Part shown: positions 33,190 through 41,219 of the stretch, piece by piece | How the letters are laid out: each line of letters starts with the position of its first letter | Numbering within the stretch: position 1 is the stretch's first letter | Assembly: GCA_029547185.1 (NCBI GenBank) | Contig: JAKPPU010000005.1 | Coordinates: 1 to 64,000, forward strand | Source of the DNA: Deltaproteobacteria bacterium | Lineage (GTDB): Bacteria; Desulfobacterota; Desulfomonilia; UBA1062 | Length of the DNA: 64,000 nt | Direction: 5' to 3' | Notes under the pieces: generated by a model | The model's database searches: none | Told to the model about the DNA's origin: nothing | The model's input: only the letters and a program-made list of their open reading frames with translations | Translations under genes and position numbers: made by a program

Positions 33190-34635
33190 ATGCCCAAGAG
33201 TCTGACAAGCATGCTCAAAAAACGATGGAGCGAGCAGGGAGGGTTCCGCGATGTGCTGAGGCTGGCCCTGCCCCTGATCCTGAGCACGGGCTCGTGGTCG
33301 ATCCAGCAGTTCATGGACCGCATGTTCCTCACCTGGTATTCCGCGGATGCCATCGCCGCCGCATCTCCCGCAGGCATCTTCAACTTTACGGTCATGAGCC
33401 TGTTCATCGGGACCGCGAGCTATGTGGGGACCTTCGTGGCCCAGTATTACGGCGCGAACATGCCCCACCGGATCGGCCCCGCCATCTGGCAGGGCATCTA
33501 TGTCGCGATCATCGGCGGCCTCTTCGTCATGGGGCTCATTCCCCTGGCATGGCCCATATTCAACGCCATAGGCCACGATATGGCCGTCAGGGAGCAGGAG
33601 GTGATCTATTTCCAGTACCTCTGCATCGGCTCCATGCCGCTCATCGCCGCCGCCGCCATGTCGAGCTTCTTCTCGGGGATCGGAAAAACCGTGATCATCA
33701 TGTGGGTCAACCTCGCCATGACGGCCATTAACATCATCCTCGACTACGGGATGATCTTCGGCCGCCTGGGCATGCCGCAGATGGGCATCAAGGGCGCGGC
33801 CATCGCGACCTCGATAGCAGCGTTCTTCAACTTCTTCGCCTATCTCGTCATCATTGTCCGGCCCTGGTACAACCATACGTTCCACACCATCAGGGGATGG
33901 CGGTTCGAAAAGGAACTTTTCTGGAGGCTCGTGCGGTTCGGGGTGCCTTCGGGTGTTCAGTTCTTTCTCGACATGTCGGGGTTCACGGCCTTCCTCATGA
34001 TCATGGGACGGCTCGGCACCGTCAACCTGGCCGCCACGAATATTGCATTCAACATCAACACCATCGCCTTCATGCCCATGCTCGGCTTCGGCATCGCCAT
34101 CTCGGTGCTCGTGGGCCAGTATCTCGGGAAGAACAGGCCGGACCTCGCCCAGAAGAGCACCTATTCGGGCTTTATCATGACCTTCGTCTATATGGCGACG
34201 ATCTCCTTCCTGTACGTGGCCGTCCCCGGACTGTTCATAGAGCCGTTCGCCGCCAGGTCCGACCCCTGGGTGTTCTCGGGAATCTGGAACCTCACGGTCG
34301 TGCTCCTGCGGTTCGTTGCGGTCTATTCCCTCTTCGACACCCTGAGCATCGTGTTCTCGTCTGCATTAAAGGGGGCGGGCGACACGCGCTTCATCATGTA
34401 CATGATCGTAGGCGTCTCGGTCTTCGTCCTCGTGATACCCAGCTATATCGGGATCATCGTCCTCGGTGGAGGTCTCTACATGGGGTGGACCTTCGCATCG
34501 CTCTACGTGATCTTTCTCGGGCTGGGCTTCTTGCTCAGATTTCTCAAAGGCAAATGGAAATCCATGCGGGTCATAGAAGTGCACCCGCCGGCAATCTGTG
34601 CCGAGCGCCGCGAGTGCCCTGCAGTTGAACTCTGA
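33190..34635 (+). CDS. MATE-family efflux transporter
   Basis: The product, about 481 residues from ATG 33190, has 12 membrane helices in two halves. MATE features include the first-helix LALPLILSTGSWSIQQFMDRMFL, the loop-2 YGANMPHRIGPAIWQG and the second-half FGVPSGVQFFLDMSGFTAFLMIMG and GFGIAISVLVGQYLGKNRPDLA. Such proteins export cationic organic compounds or drugs using Na+ or H+. The start is uncertain: 33076 lies inside a hairpin, 33151 has no ribosome site, and 33190 gives the usual short cytoplasmic lead. It is probably transcribed alone. Confidence 0.9.
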   Translation: MPKSLTSMLKKRWSEQGGFRDVLRLALPLILSTGSWSIQQFMDRMFLTWYSADAIAAASPAGIFNFTVMSLFIGTASYVGTFVAQYYGANMPHRIGPAIWQGIYVAIIGGLFVMGLIPLAWPIFNAIGHDMAVREQEVIYFQYLCIGSMPLIAAAAMSSFFSGIGKTVIIMWVNLAMTAINIILDYGMIFGRLGMPQMGIKGAAIATSIAAFFNFFAYLVIIVRPWYNHTFHTIRGWRFEKELFWRLVRFGVPSGVQFFLDMSGFTAFLMIMGRLGTVNLAATNIAFNINTIAFMPMLGFGIAISVLVGQYLGKNRPDLAQKSTYSGFIMTFVYMATISFLYVAVPGLFIEPFAARSDPWVFSGIWNLTVVLLRFVAVYSLFDTLSIVFSSALKGAGDTRFIMYMIVGVSVFVLVIPSYIGIIVLGGGLYMGWTFASLYVIFLGLGFLLRFLKGKWKSMRVIEVHPPAICAERRECPAVEL

Positions 34636-34670
34636 GGAGATTGGTAAGGGAGCAAAGTGCTTGTTCGGAG

Positions 34671-34749
34671 GAGGGGAGGCAGGGGCAGCCCTTCCTCCAC
34701 AAAGATCTTGAAGTCACGCTCGGAGAGGGGAGGCAGGGGTGGCCCTTCC
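34671..34749. repeat. Direct repeat of the element-1 outer arm
   Basis: The segment gaggggaggcagggg-NN-gcccttcc occurs at 34671-34695 and again at 34725-34749, 54 nt apart, differing by two adjacent bases. The second copy forms the outer arm of the structured element at 34728-34923. The first copy has no second pairing partner nearby. This suggests a partial duplication of one end of the element. Confidence 0.6.
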
Positions 34750-34923
34750 TTCACCGGGGACCGCCTTTTGATGCAGCCGAGACCTGCGTCTTAAGGCCGG
34801 ACCCGTAAACTCGCTCAGCTTCGCTTCGCTCAGACAGTACGGGTCCAGGAGGCCTCCGCCTTAAGGTCGGGCTGCATTAGCAAAAGGCGATCAACGGTTC
34901 ATCCAGGGCCACCCCTGCCTCCC
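34728..34923 (-). ncRNA. Structured intergenic element, copy 1
   Basis: The element is 196 nt, oriented on minus. Its outer stem is a perfect 19-bp pairing (34728-34746 with 34905-34923). Inside, reading on minus, come GGATGAACCG, then CGCCTTTTG pairing with CAAAAGGCG, a CTA bulge, ATGCAGCC pairing with GGCTGCAT, an irregular CCTTAAGGC stem, and a terminal stem GGACCCGTA/TACGGGTCC. That terminal stem caps a loop containing CTGTCTGAGCGAAGCG. A GGTGAAGGAAGG motif precedes the closing arm. It lies about 110 nt downstream of the lipoprotein gene in its sense direction. The 397-bp gap 34636-35032 holds only this, a half inverted repeat and a duplicated arm. Confidence 0.6.
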
Positions 34924-34979
34924 TGGCACGCATCGGGAAGTGCAGAAATCGTCATCCCCGTTTTTTCTTGGGGGGAAAA

Positions 34980-34996
34980 TAAATCTGTCCCCTTTT
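34980..34996. repeat. Half copy of the ggggacag inverted-repeat family
   Basis: The arm taaatctgtcccctttt is identical to the right arm of the 36267-36329 repeat, but the matching left arm is absent. It lies 37 nt from the 3' end of the lipoprotein gene at 35033. A partial deletion or a single REP-like unit are both possible. Confidence 0.55.
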
Positions 34997-35032
34997 CTCA
35001 TCCTTTTCTCAGAAACGCGCCTCAACCTTGTA

Positions 35033-36130
35033 TCATGGGACATACTTTCCGCCCGTTATAACTCCAAAGTAATTGAAATCAGGCGGCATCTCATACGCAG
35101 TCCAGCTTATGACGCCACTGTCATCCTTCCAGTGTCCGAATTCGTTCTCGGAGTCATTGAAGCCGACCGCATAGACCGTGTTGTCGATTACGTATATATA
35201 TTGCGGGGACCCCTCGTCTTCCAGGTCCTTGATTTCCGTGTTTTTCCAATAGACAGCCCTGCCATCATGATCCGAATTATAGCTGTAGCCCGCCATGTAT
35301 ACGTCCGAGTCCGAGACGTATATAGCCCTTGCTTCCGAATGTTGATCGTCATCCAAATTTTCGATGTCAATCCATGTTCCGTTTTCATCCATATATCCCG
35401 GCCAATATATAGATGAGGGGTTTGAATACTCAAATCCCGGAATCAGGACGCCGTCGCTGGAGAGGGCGATCGTCATTCCCCCGTTAATCGAGGGCGAGGA
35501 ATCAACTGTCGTGGAATCAGTCCTTGTGCCGTTTTTCCAGTAGCACATAACTTCCTGGTCTGATGAATTAATTGTGTATCCTGAAATATAGATATCCGTA
35601 CCATCGGTGGTTATGCTCACAGCGCTGCCGCCGTTGTCAGCAAGGGTCGGCAGGGCATTCCATACGCCATTCAGCCAGTATCCGGGCACTTCCATTACCT
35701 CTGACTCAGAGCCTCCGACGACATACACGTCGGATCCTTTCACCAGTATGCCCTTGGCACGGGCATCCTCTGTTGCGACAAGAGATGGAAGGCTGGTCCA
35801 CACGTTGTTTTTCCAGTAACCCGCCACGGACACATCATTGTCGTCATTGCAGGATCCTGCAATGTAAATATCGGAACCCTCTATATCGACTGCGGTTGCC
35901 CTTGATCTTTTGCCGGGCACGAGTGGGTCAAGATAATTCAAGACGCCGTCTTTCCAGTAAACCGGGATAAAGACGTCTGAATCGTTGAGATAGAAACCGG
36001 TTATATACGCCCCTGGTGCGGGGGCCGCGGGGGTGCCATCGTTATCATGCCCATGATGGGAACAGCCAGACACAAACATGCTGACCGCCATGAGAATGAC
36101 CAGAACAAATCCATTTCTGCAGAGATTCAT
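35033..36130 (-). CDS. Repeat-containing lipoprotein of unknown function
   Basis: ATG 36130 has GAGGAGG upstream. The signal peptide ends in the lipobox FVSGC, so the 365-residue protein is lipid anchored. The mature part is built of about seven repeats of roughly 45 residues with the pattern (D/S)VY(I/V)AG(Y/S)...(A/P)xYWKNxxxxxL, for example IYIAGSCNDDNDVSVAGYW and VYVVGGSESEVMEVPGYW. This suggests a beta-propeller exposed at the cell surface or in the periplasm. Such proteins are common in Desulfobacterota without a known role. Base composition is visibly more AT-rich than its neighbours, hinting at transfer or relaxed selection. Confidence 0.75.
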   Translation of the reverse strand: MNLCRNGFVLVILMAVSMFVSGCSHHGHDNDGTPAAPAPGAYITGFYLNDSDVFIPVYWKDGVLNYLDPLVPGKRSRATAVDIEGSDIYIAGSCNDDNDVSVAGYWKNNVWTSLPSLVATEDARAKGILVKGSDVYVVGGSESEVMEVPGYWLNGVWNALPTLADNGGSAVSITTDGTDIYISGYTINSSDQEVMCYWKNGTRTDSTTVDSSPSINGGMTIALSSDGVLIPGFEYSNPSSIYWPGYMDENGTWIDIENLDDDQHSEARAIYVSDSDVYMAGYSYNSDHDGRAVYWKNTEIKDLEDEGSPQYIYVIDNTVYAVGFNDSENEFGHWKDDSGVISWTAYEMPPDFNYFGVITGGKYVP

Positions 36131-36266
36131 GCTCAATCCTCCTCGGTTGTCTGTTTCTATGCACATACATCGCCGAGATCCGGTGGGAACTTTAAAAAAA
36201 CTCATCAGACGGAAGCGCGCCTTTTTTTAAGGGAAAGGAAAAGGGTAGGAAAAACAGGAAAAAGTA

Positions 36267-36329
36267 GGAAAAGGGGACAGATTTAAATACCGGGATCAAA
36301 AGAGGGAAAATAAATCTGTCCCCTTTTCC
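36267..36329. repeat. Inverted repeat of the ggggacag/ctgtcccc family (perfect)
   Basis: Arms ggaaaaggggacagattta and taaatctgtccccttttcc form a perfect 19-bp inverted repeat around about 25 nt, upstream of the AT-rich lipoprotein gene. A small GCGGGC/GCCCGC hairpin lies at about 36349-36364. The 322-bp gap 36131-36452 holds nothing else recognisable. Short perfect dispersed hairpins like this resemble REP elements mobilised by RAYT transposases; no such gene is in the window. Confidence 0.75.
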
Positions 36330-36452
36330 ATCATTCAATCCAGACGGACGCGGGCTGTCGCCCGCGCGGCTGAAGACCGCCTTCGGTGTCTCTGGAAACT
36401 ATTGCTTGGGAGACATATGCTATTGTAATGTATCCATGTTGGGAGAAAACGT

Positions 36453-36728
36453 ATGCTCAATAAAGAAACTGCAAAAAGGGTGATTGATTCTCTGCCAGAT
36501 GATGTCTCGATGGACGGGATCATTCATGCCCTCTATGTGAATTTACAGTTTTCGCGTGGCGAAAAAGAGATTCGAGAGGGTAGATGTATCGAAGAGAAGG
36601 GAAAGAAGTCCGGATCACAGGGGTTATTCACGGGGCCCGTGATTGGAAGCCTGAGTAATCAGGTGCATCCAGGCGGACGCGGCGGAGCGACGTCGCTGAT
36701 GCATATGCAGAGCTTGAAACCGTTGTAA
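36453..36728 (+). pseudogene. Antitoxin N-terminus joined to a toxin tail: collapsed toxin-antitoxin locus
   Basis: The ORF encodes 91 residues after GGGAGA. Its first ~45 residues (MLNKETAKRVIDSLPDDVSM, then DGIIHALYVNLQFSRGEKEI) match the short antitoxin-like proteins that precede RelE/ParE toxin genes. After about residue 45 the sequence becomes low-complexity and unlike the family. In another frame, 36584-36658 encodes REGKEVRITGVIHGARDWKPE, the typical C-terminal strand and HGARD motif of RelE/ParE toxins. A deletion thus appears to have removed the antitoxin tail and the toxin front. The toxin is surely inactive; a free antitoxin fragment might still be made. Confidence 0.6.
36584..36658 (+). 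pseudogene. RelE/ParE-type toxin C-terminal remnant
   Basis: Read from 36584, this frame gives MYRREGKEVRITGVIHGARD then WKPE and a stop. The xVRIxxVIHGARDW pattern is the last beta strand and conserved Arg of ParE/RelE-superfamily toxins. About 70 residues of an intact toxin are missing. It overlaps the antitoxin-derived ORF in a different frame. Confidence 0.5.
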
Positions 36729-36738
36729 GGAATATCTC

Positions 36739-37497
36739 ATGGACAAAACGATTCAGCAGAAGATAATCGATTTCCTGGATCCGATCTCGGAAGGCCTCTT
36801 TGTGGCCGATGTACGCATCGGCCTTGGGTATACGAGCGTGCGGCTCGATAATGGAAGCCTGGGGCTCGCGTGGACAGGGCAGGCGCATTCCGGGAGTTGC
36901 ACGTACGAACAGGAGGCGGGGACGCTTGCCGGAAGGCCGGCCCGCAAGCTTCTCGACATGCTTGCAAGACCGGACAATCCGCTTTCCAGAACCATCGGCC
37001 TCGCAACAGCCAATGCGCTTGCCGCCGGGATGGCGCGGCCGGAAGCCGGCTCGGCCGATGTTCTGGAACTTATTGATATTCAGGCCTCGGATCACGTGGT
37101 CATGGTGGGGTTCTTCAGACCTCTCGTGCCGCGGATTCACCGAACCGGCTGCCGCCTGGATATTCTGGAGCTGAAAAGCGAAACGCCCGACACCATGTCG
37201 CCGGAGGAGGGGCGGGCGTCTCTTGCCGCCTGCAGCGTTGCGATCATAACCGGGACATCGATCATCACCGGCACTCTGGACGGGCTGCTGTCCGGCCTTC
37301 GAGATCCCCGAGCCGTCGTAATTCTGGGGCCGTCCACCTTCATGCGTCCGGAGGTTTTCTCGGAAACGCCGGTCACCCACCTCGCCGGGGCCCGGGTCCG
37401 TGACGCTGCAGCCGTGGAGAAGATCGTCTCCGAGGGAGGCGGGACCATGATACTGAAGCACCACATGGACTTCGAAACCATATGCCTCAAGCGGTGA
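36739..37497 (+). CDS. DUF364-type Rossmann-like protein
   Basis: The 252-residue protein has the two-part DUF4213/DUF364 layout. An N-terminal domain (about 1-105) contains VADVRIGLGYTSVRLD and ATANALAAG. A Rossmann-like C-terminal domain has VVMVGFFRPLVPRIHRTGC, SVAIITGTSIITGTLDGLL and VVILGPSTFMRPEVF. The family is thought to take part in heavy-metal chelation or cofactor handling; function is not demonstrated. It starts 10 nt after the broken toxin-antitoxin ORF, and structured element copy 2 follows 47 nt downstream in the sense direction. Confidence 0.82.
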   Translation: MDKTIQQKIIDFLDPISEGLFVADVRIGLGYTSVRLDNGSLGLAWTGQAHSGSCTYEQEAGTLAGRPARKLLDMLARPDNPLSRTIGLATANALAAGMARPEAGSADVLELIDIQASDHVVMVGFFRPLVPRIHRTGCRLDILELKSETPDTMSPEEGRASLAACSVAIITGTSIITGTLDGLLSGLRDPRAVVILGPSTFMRPEVFSETPVTHLAGARVRDAAAVEKIVSEGGGTMILKHHMDFETICLKR

Positions 37498-37544
37498 AGA
37501 TACGAACAGGCTGTCTCTTCACTATGGCGGAGATACCCGGTACC

Positions 37545-37749
37545 GGAGTTGGATGGTCGGGGGATCTGGAGTGGACATTACAGCTCTTTTTGCGAAAGCA
37601 GCCATGAGAAGCCTGGAGGGCGCTTAAGCCCCGTACTGTCTGAGCACAGCGGAGCGGAGCGAGTTTACGGGGCTGCCCTTAAAGAGCAAGCCTTGGCTGC
37701 TTCAAAAAGGGCTGTCTGGCCACGGAAGATTCCCCGGCCATCCAACTCC
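37545..37749 (+). ncRNA. Structured intergenic element, copy 2
   Basis: The element is 205 nt. The outer stem pairs 37545-37564 with 37730-37749 over 20 positions, two of them G-U-compatible. Next come CTGGAGTGGAC (counterpart of CTGGATGAACC), CAGCTCTTTTTG pairing with CAAAAAGGGCTG (one G-U), a CGA bulge, AAGCAGCC pairing with GGCTGCTT, and a terminal stem GCCCCGTA/TACGGGGC capping CTGTCTGAGC...GGAGCGAGTT. The loop is shared with copy 1. It occupies most of the gap between the DUF364 gene and the convergent membrane-anchored coiled-coil gene. Confidence 0.6.
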
Positions 37750-37781
37750 CGCCCGGAGCAAGAAATTCCAGGCGGAACAGT

Positions 37782-38285
37782 CTATTCTTCCTTCTTCTGC
37801 TCGGATTCGATGAGCTTCGGCTCCTCGCCGTTTATCGGCAGTGCCTGCTGGGTGACGAAGACCCTCCGGAAGAATGCGGTGATTCCGGTCTCCGATTTCT
37901 GCACCTCTTCTTCGGCCTCTTTGAGCACGATCTCCCAGGTGGGTGCGAATCCGGGCGCCCGTGCGAGCATGGAGTGGACGGCCCTGTCATAGATGTGGAG
38001 CTGGCGGATCTCGGAGCGGCCCGGCTTGTTCTGCAGGGACCTGACTGTTATCCTCAGGTTCTCGTTCTGCTTCCTCAAGGCCTCGACCTCGTTCTCCCTG
38101 GTCATGTGGCCCTTCGTCTCTATCTGCATCCTCGTGTAGAGACTCTCCTTGAGACTCGCGATCTCCTTGCGGAGGCTTCTCATGCGGATCATGCCCTTTA
38201 TCCATACGACGATGCTCACGATGAGACCGATGAGCAGCCCGGACAGAAACGGGTGAAGGGTGAGAAAATCGAAGATCTCTCTCAT
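37782..38285 (-). CDS. Membrane-anchored coiled-coil protein of unknown function
   Basis: ATG 38285 (MREIFDFLTL) gives 167 residues; the in-frame upstream extension is not membrane-protein-like. One N-terminal transmembrane helix (about 11-30, PFLSGLLIGLIVSIVVWIKG) is followed by a coiled coil (about 32-80, RSLRKEIASLKESLYTRMQI and later heptads). A small C-terminal region contains FAPTWEIVLKEAEEEVQKS and FFRRVFVTQQ. The bulk would face the cytoplasm. I do not recognise the family. It is divergent from mazG with a 188-bp gap. Confidence 0.7.
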   Translation of the reverse strand: MREIFDFLTLHPFLSGLLIGLIVSIVVWIKGMIRMRSLRKEIASLKESLYTRMQIETKGHMTRENEVEALRKQNENLRITVRSLQNKPGRSEIRQLHIYDRAVHSMLARAPGFAPTWEIVLKEAEEEVQKSETGITAFFRRVFVTQQALPINGEEPKLIESEQKKEE

Positions 38286-38473
38286 ACGGGTAACCCTGCC
38301 TTTTTTGTCTTGTATCCCCCGGGGCCGCCAAATGCATCTCCGAGGACAGTTCTTTCTTATATATCCCTTTGGAGGATATTTATACAAAGAAAATCGGACA
38401 TCTTTGCTGCTTGTTCCCGCAGCGGATTGTGGGATATGGTTCTTGCAAATCGTTTTGGAGGGAATATCTCTTC

Positions 38474-39277
38474 ATGAATAAAGACACAAAGAGGATGAAG
38501 GCGATGAAAGAATTCGACCGGCTGGTGGAGATCTTCGAGATCCTCAGAGCGCCGGGCGGCTGCCCGTGGGATGCGGAGCAGACCCACAAGAGCATAGCCC
38601 GCTGCTCGATCGAAGAAGCCTATGAGCTCGTGGATGCCATCGACAACGGAAACATCGGACACATGCGCGAAGAGCTCGGCGACCTGCTCCTCCAGGTCGT
38701 CTTCCACAGCACCATTGCCAAGGACCTGGGCGAGTTCACGATCGTCGATGTCATCAATGACCTTGCGGACAAGCTCATCTACCGGCACCCCCATGTCTTT
38801 GCGGATGCGGATCTAAAGGACGCGAAGGAGGTCATCAAAAACTGGGACCGCCTGAAGAAGAAGGAAGAGGGCAAGCAGGAGCGGAAGTCGATCCTCGACG
38901 GCATTCCCGAGGCGCTGCCGGCCCTTCTCTACGCACGCAAGATCCAGTCTGCGGTGTCGCGGGTTGGCTTCGACTGGGACAACCCTCAGGCGGTGATCGG
39001 CAAGATCAGGGAAGAGGCGGACGAGCTCCTCGAGGCAGTGAAGAGCGGGGATGGAGAAGAGATCGAGAGCGAGATCGGAGACCTCCTCTTCAGCATCGTG
39101 AACCTGGCACGGCATGCAGGCGCCGATCCGGAAACAGCCCTCAGAAAGACGAACAGGAAGTTCAAGGAGCGCTTCTCGAAGATCGAGGACGAGGCAAAAA
39201 AGAGGGGCATCCCCCTCGAAGATATGAGCCTCGCGGAAATGGATGAGATCTGGGAGTCGGCGAAAAGAAAGGCATGA
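38474..39277 (+). CDS. mazG: Nucleoside triphosphate pyrophosphohydrolase MazG
   Basis: From ATG 38474 the product is 267 residues, the usual two-domain MazG length. Domain 1 shows LRAPGGCPWDAEQTHKSI, EEAYELVDAI and REELGDLLLQVVFHS (the EExxE...ExxD metal site). Domain 2 shows VSRVGFDWDNPQAVIGKI, EEADELLEAV and EIGDLLFSIVNLAR. MazG converts NTPs and dNTPs to monophosphates plus PPi, cleansing the pool and tempering the stringent response. GGAGG lies 12 nt before 38474; nearby in-frame ATGs at 38495 and 38504 have closer AGG sites, so the start is uncertain by about 10 residues. Confidence 0.94.
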   Translation: MNKDTKRMKAMKEFDRLVEIFEILRAPGGCPWDAEQTHKSIARCSIEEAYELVDAIDNGNIGHMREELGDLLLQVVFHSTIAKDLGEFTIVDVINDLADKLIYRHPHVFADADLKDAKEVIKNWDRLKKKEEGKQERKSILDGIPEALPALLYARKIQSAVSRVGFDWDNPQAVIGKIREEADELLEAVKSGDGEEIESEIGDLLFSIVNLARHAGADPETALRKTNRKFKERFSKIEDEAKKRGIPLEDMSLAEMDEIWESAKRKA

Positions 39278-39563
39278 TGGGCAGACTTCAGGATGCATCG
39301 ATGGCTCCGGCTGTTTTTCCGTCCGGGATCGCGATCGGAGGATACCCGTTTTCGGACTCGCAGCCGGGATCGTTTTTTTGGGCTGCGGAAGTGCCGGAGC
39401 TGTCCGATCTCGAGGGACCCGGCCGGCCTGAGGGCCCCGGTCGGGATTCAGAGGTTTCCCTGGCTCATCCCTTACGCCACCCTCTTATCATGTTTTCACA
39501 ATCCTTGTGTCCCTTCCTCCATCTCTTGACTCATAGCTTGAAATCATTATTACTTTGCTGAAC

Positions 39564-40946
39564 ATGCTGGATGCTTTCCTTCATATCATAAGCCTTCTCG
39601 GCCACTGGGGCTATCTGCTCATATTCCTGGGGCCCTTCCTCGAAAGCTCCGCCTTTCTCGGCCTGATCGTTCCAGGCGAGATCGTCATGGTCCTGGCAGG
39701 GTTTCTTGTGTCCCATGGATATCTCGATCTTATCGACTGCATCGTGGTGATTTCCCTGGGCGCGATCCTGGGCGACAGCACCGGGTATGCCATCGGGAAG
39801 ATGGTGGGGAAGGGCTATTTCGAGCGGCACGAGAGGTTCCTTCTTTTCAAGCGCAGGCACGTGCGCAGAGTCGAAGCGTATTTCGCCAGGCACGGAGGCA
39901 TGACCGTGTTCTGGGGCAGGTTTGTCCGCCTGCTCCGGGTTCTCGTGCCTTTTACCGCCGGCATGTCCGGTATGCGCTTCCGGAGTTTTGTTCTCTATAA
40001 CATTGCGGGCGGCGCACTCTGGGCGGTAACCTTTACCCTGCTCGGGTACTACTTCGGCCGGAGCTGGCAGCTTACCCAGAAATGGACGGGCAGGGCAGGG
40101 GTCTTCATCCTGTTCATGGTCCTCGTGATTGCCGTTTTCGGTTATCTGTACCGGAAGCTCGTCGAGTGCCGGGAAGAGATCTTCCGATGGTTCATGGGCA
40201 TGCGATCTTCTCCTGCAGTGAGAAGGTTCGAGCAGGAGCACCCGGGATTCATCACCTTCATCAGACGCAGGCTCTCCCCGAGCTCATACCTGGGACTGCA
40301 CCTTACTGTCGGGCTGATCCTGAGCGCCCTGTTCGTCTGGATATTCGGCGGCATCACCGAGGACATCCTCACCAATGATCCGCTGGTGGCCGTAGATAAC
40401 TGGGTTGTGGGCCACGTCCTCTTCTTCAGGTCCCCCCTTGCCGATCTCGTCATGAGAGGGATAACCCGGCTCGGCGGGACGATATTCATCGCGCTCGGCA
40501 CCGTTGCCATGGTGGCATGCCTGATCTTCAGAAGGCAGCTCGACGAGGCAGCAGGCTTTGTGGTGGCGGTCATGGGCGGGAGTATGCTCGGTACGATACT
40601 GAAATACATCATCCACCGGCCGAGGCCCATCAGCGAGACGACCCTCACGGCTGTCAGCGGATGGAGCTTCCCGAGCGGCCATGCCATGATGTCGATGATC
40701 TTCTACGGCATGGTCGCCTACGTGCTGGTGCGTGCGTTCGATTCCTGGAGGCTGAGGGCCTTTTTCATTACCATGGCGGGTTTCATGGTTTTCGTGATCG
40801 GGATGAGCAGGATATACCTGCAGGTACACTACCTGAGCGATGTGCTTGCAGGCTTTACCGGCGGTCTCTTCTGGCTGACCGTCTGCATTACGGGCCTCGA
40901 GGTCTATAAGGACAAGAAGAAGGCCTTGAGCCCGGACCACACGTAA
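39564..40946 (+). CDS. DedA (SNARE-associated/VTT) - PAP2 phosphatase fusion membrane protein
   Basis: The 460-residue protein joins two membrane modules. The DedA part (about 1-200) has FLGPFLESSAFLGLIVPGE, GAILGDSTGYAIGK and the signature FWGRFVRLLRVLVPFTAGM. The PAP2 part (about 235-450) has KYIIHRPRP, SFPSGHAMMS and SRIYLQVHYLSDVLAG, the full lipid-phosphatase triad. DedA proteins act in lipid-carrier flipping and PAP2 enzymes dephosphorylate lipids such as undecaprenyl pyrophosphate, so a fused flippase/phosphatase for recycling lipid carriers is a reasonable inference. ATG 39564 is used; TTG 39555 is an in-frame alternative. Confidence 0.92.
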   Translation: MLDAFLHIISLLGHWGYLLIFLGPFLESSAFLGLIVPGEIVMVLAGFLVSHGYLDLIDCIVVISLGAILGDSTGYAIGKMVGKGYFERHERFLLFKRRHVRRVEAYFARHGGMTVFWGRFVRLLRVLVPFTAGMSGMRFRSFVLYNIAGGALWAVTFTLLGYYFGRSWQLTQKWTGRAGVFILFMVLVIAVFGYLYRKLVECREEIFRWFMGMRSSPAVRRFEQEHPGFITFIRRRLSPSSYLGLHLTVGLILSALFVWIFGGITEDILTNDPLVAVDNWVVGHVLFFRSPLADLVMRGITRLGGTIFIALGTVAMVACLIFRRQLDEAAGFVVAVMGGSMLGTILKYIIHRPRPISETTLTAVSGWSFPSGHAMMSMIFYGMVAYVLVRAFDSWRLRAFFITMAGFMVFVIGMSRIYLQVHYLSDVLAGFTGGLFWLTVCITGLEVYKDKKKALSPDHT

Positions 40947-41219
40947 AAGGCAGCTTCCCGGGGTTTTAGAGATCCCTTGATCTTTCAGCAGAACATCATA
41001 CACCGTTTGCCGCTGATGAGAGAGAGGCATCCGGTGCCGCCACGGACAGCGCAGGAGAACACATCCCGTCCCTTTGATTATATATTTCAGGGATGCCGGA
41101 GCGGGCCATGAAACCAGCAGTCGATGTCATCATAAACAAAGCCTCAGGCGGATCAGTGCGGGGTCGATCTTTTCCTCTCCGGCCAGGGGTGGATTCCGCT
41201 CCGGCCTTGACGGCATTTC

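Noticed and set aside
39278-39563. Possible short gene between mazG and the DedA-PAP2 fusion
   Set aside because: Overlapping small ORFs here are Gly/Pro/Ser rich with no ribosome site; several GC-rich hairpins exist but no convincing terminator.
40947-41219. Possible fourth copy of the structured element between the convergent DedA-PAP2 and ArsB/NhaD genes
   Set aside because: None of the conserved motifs (GGATGAACC, CGCCTTTTG, GGTGAAGGAAGG) is present.
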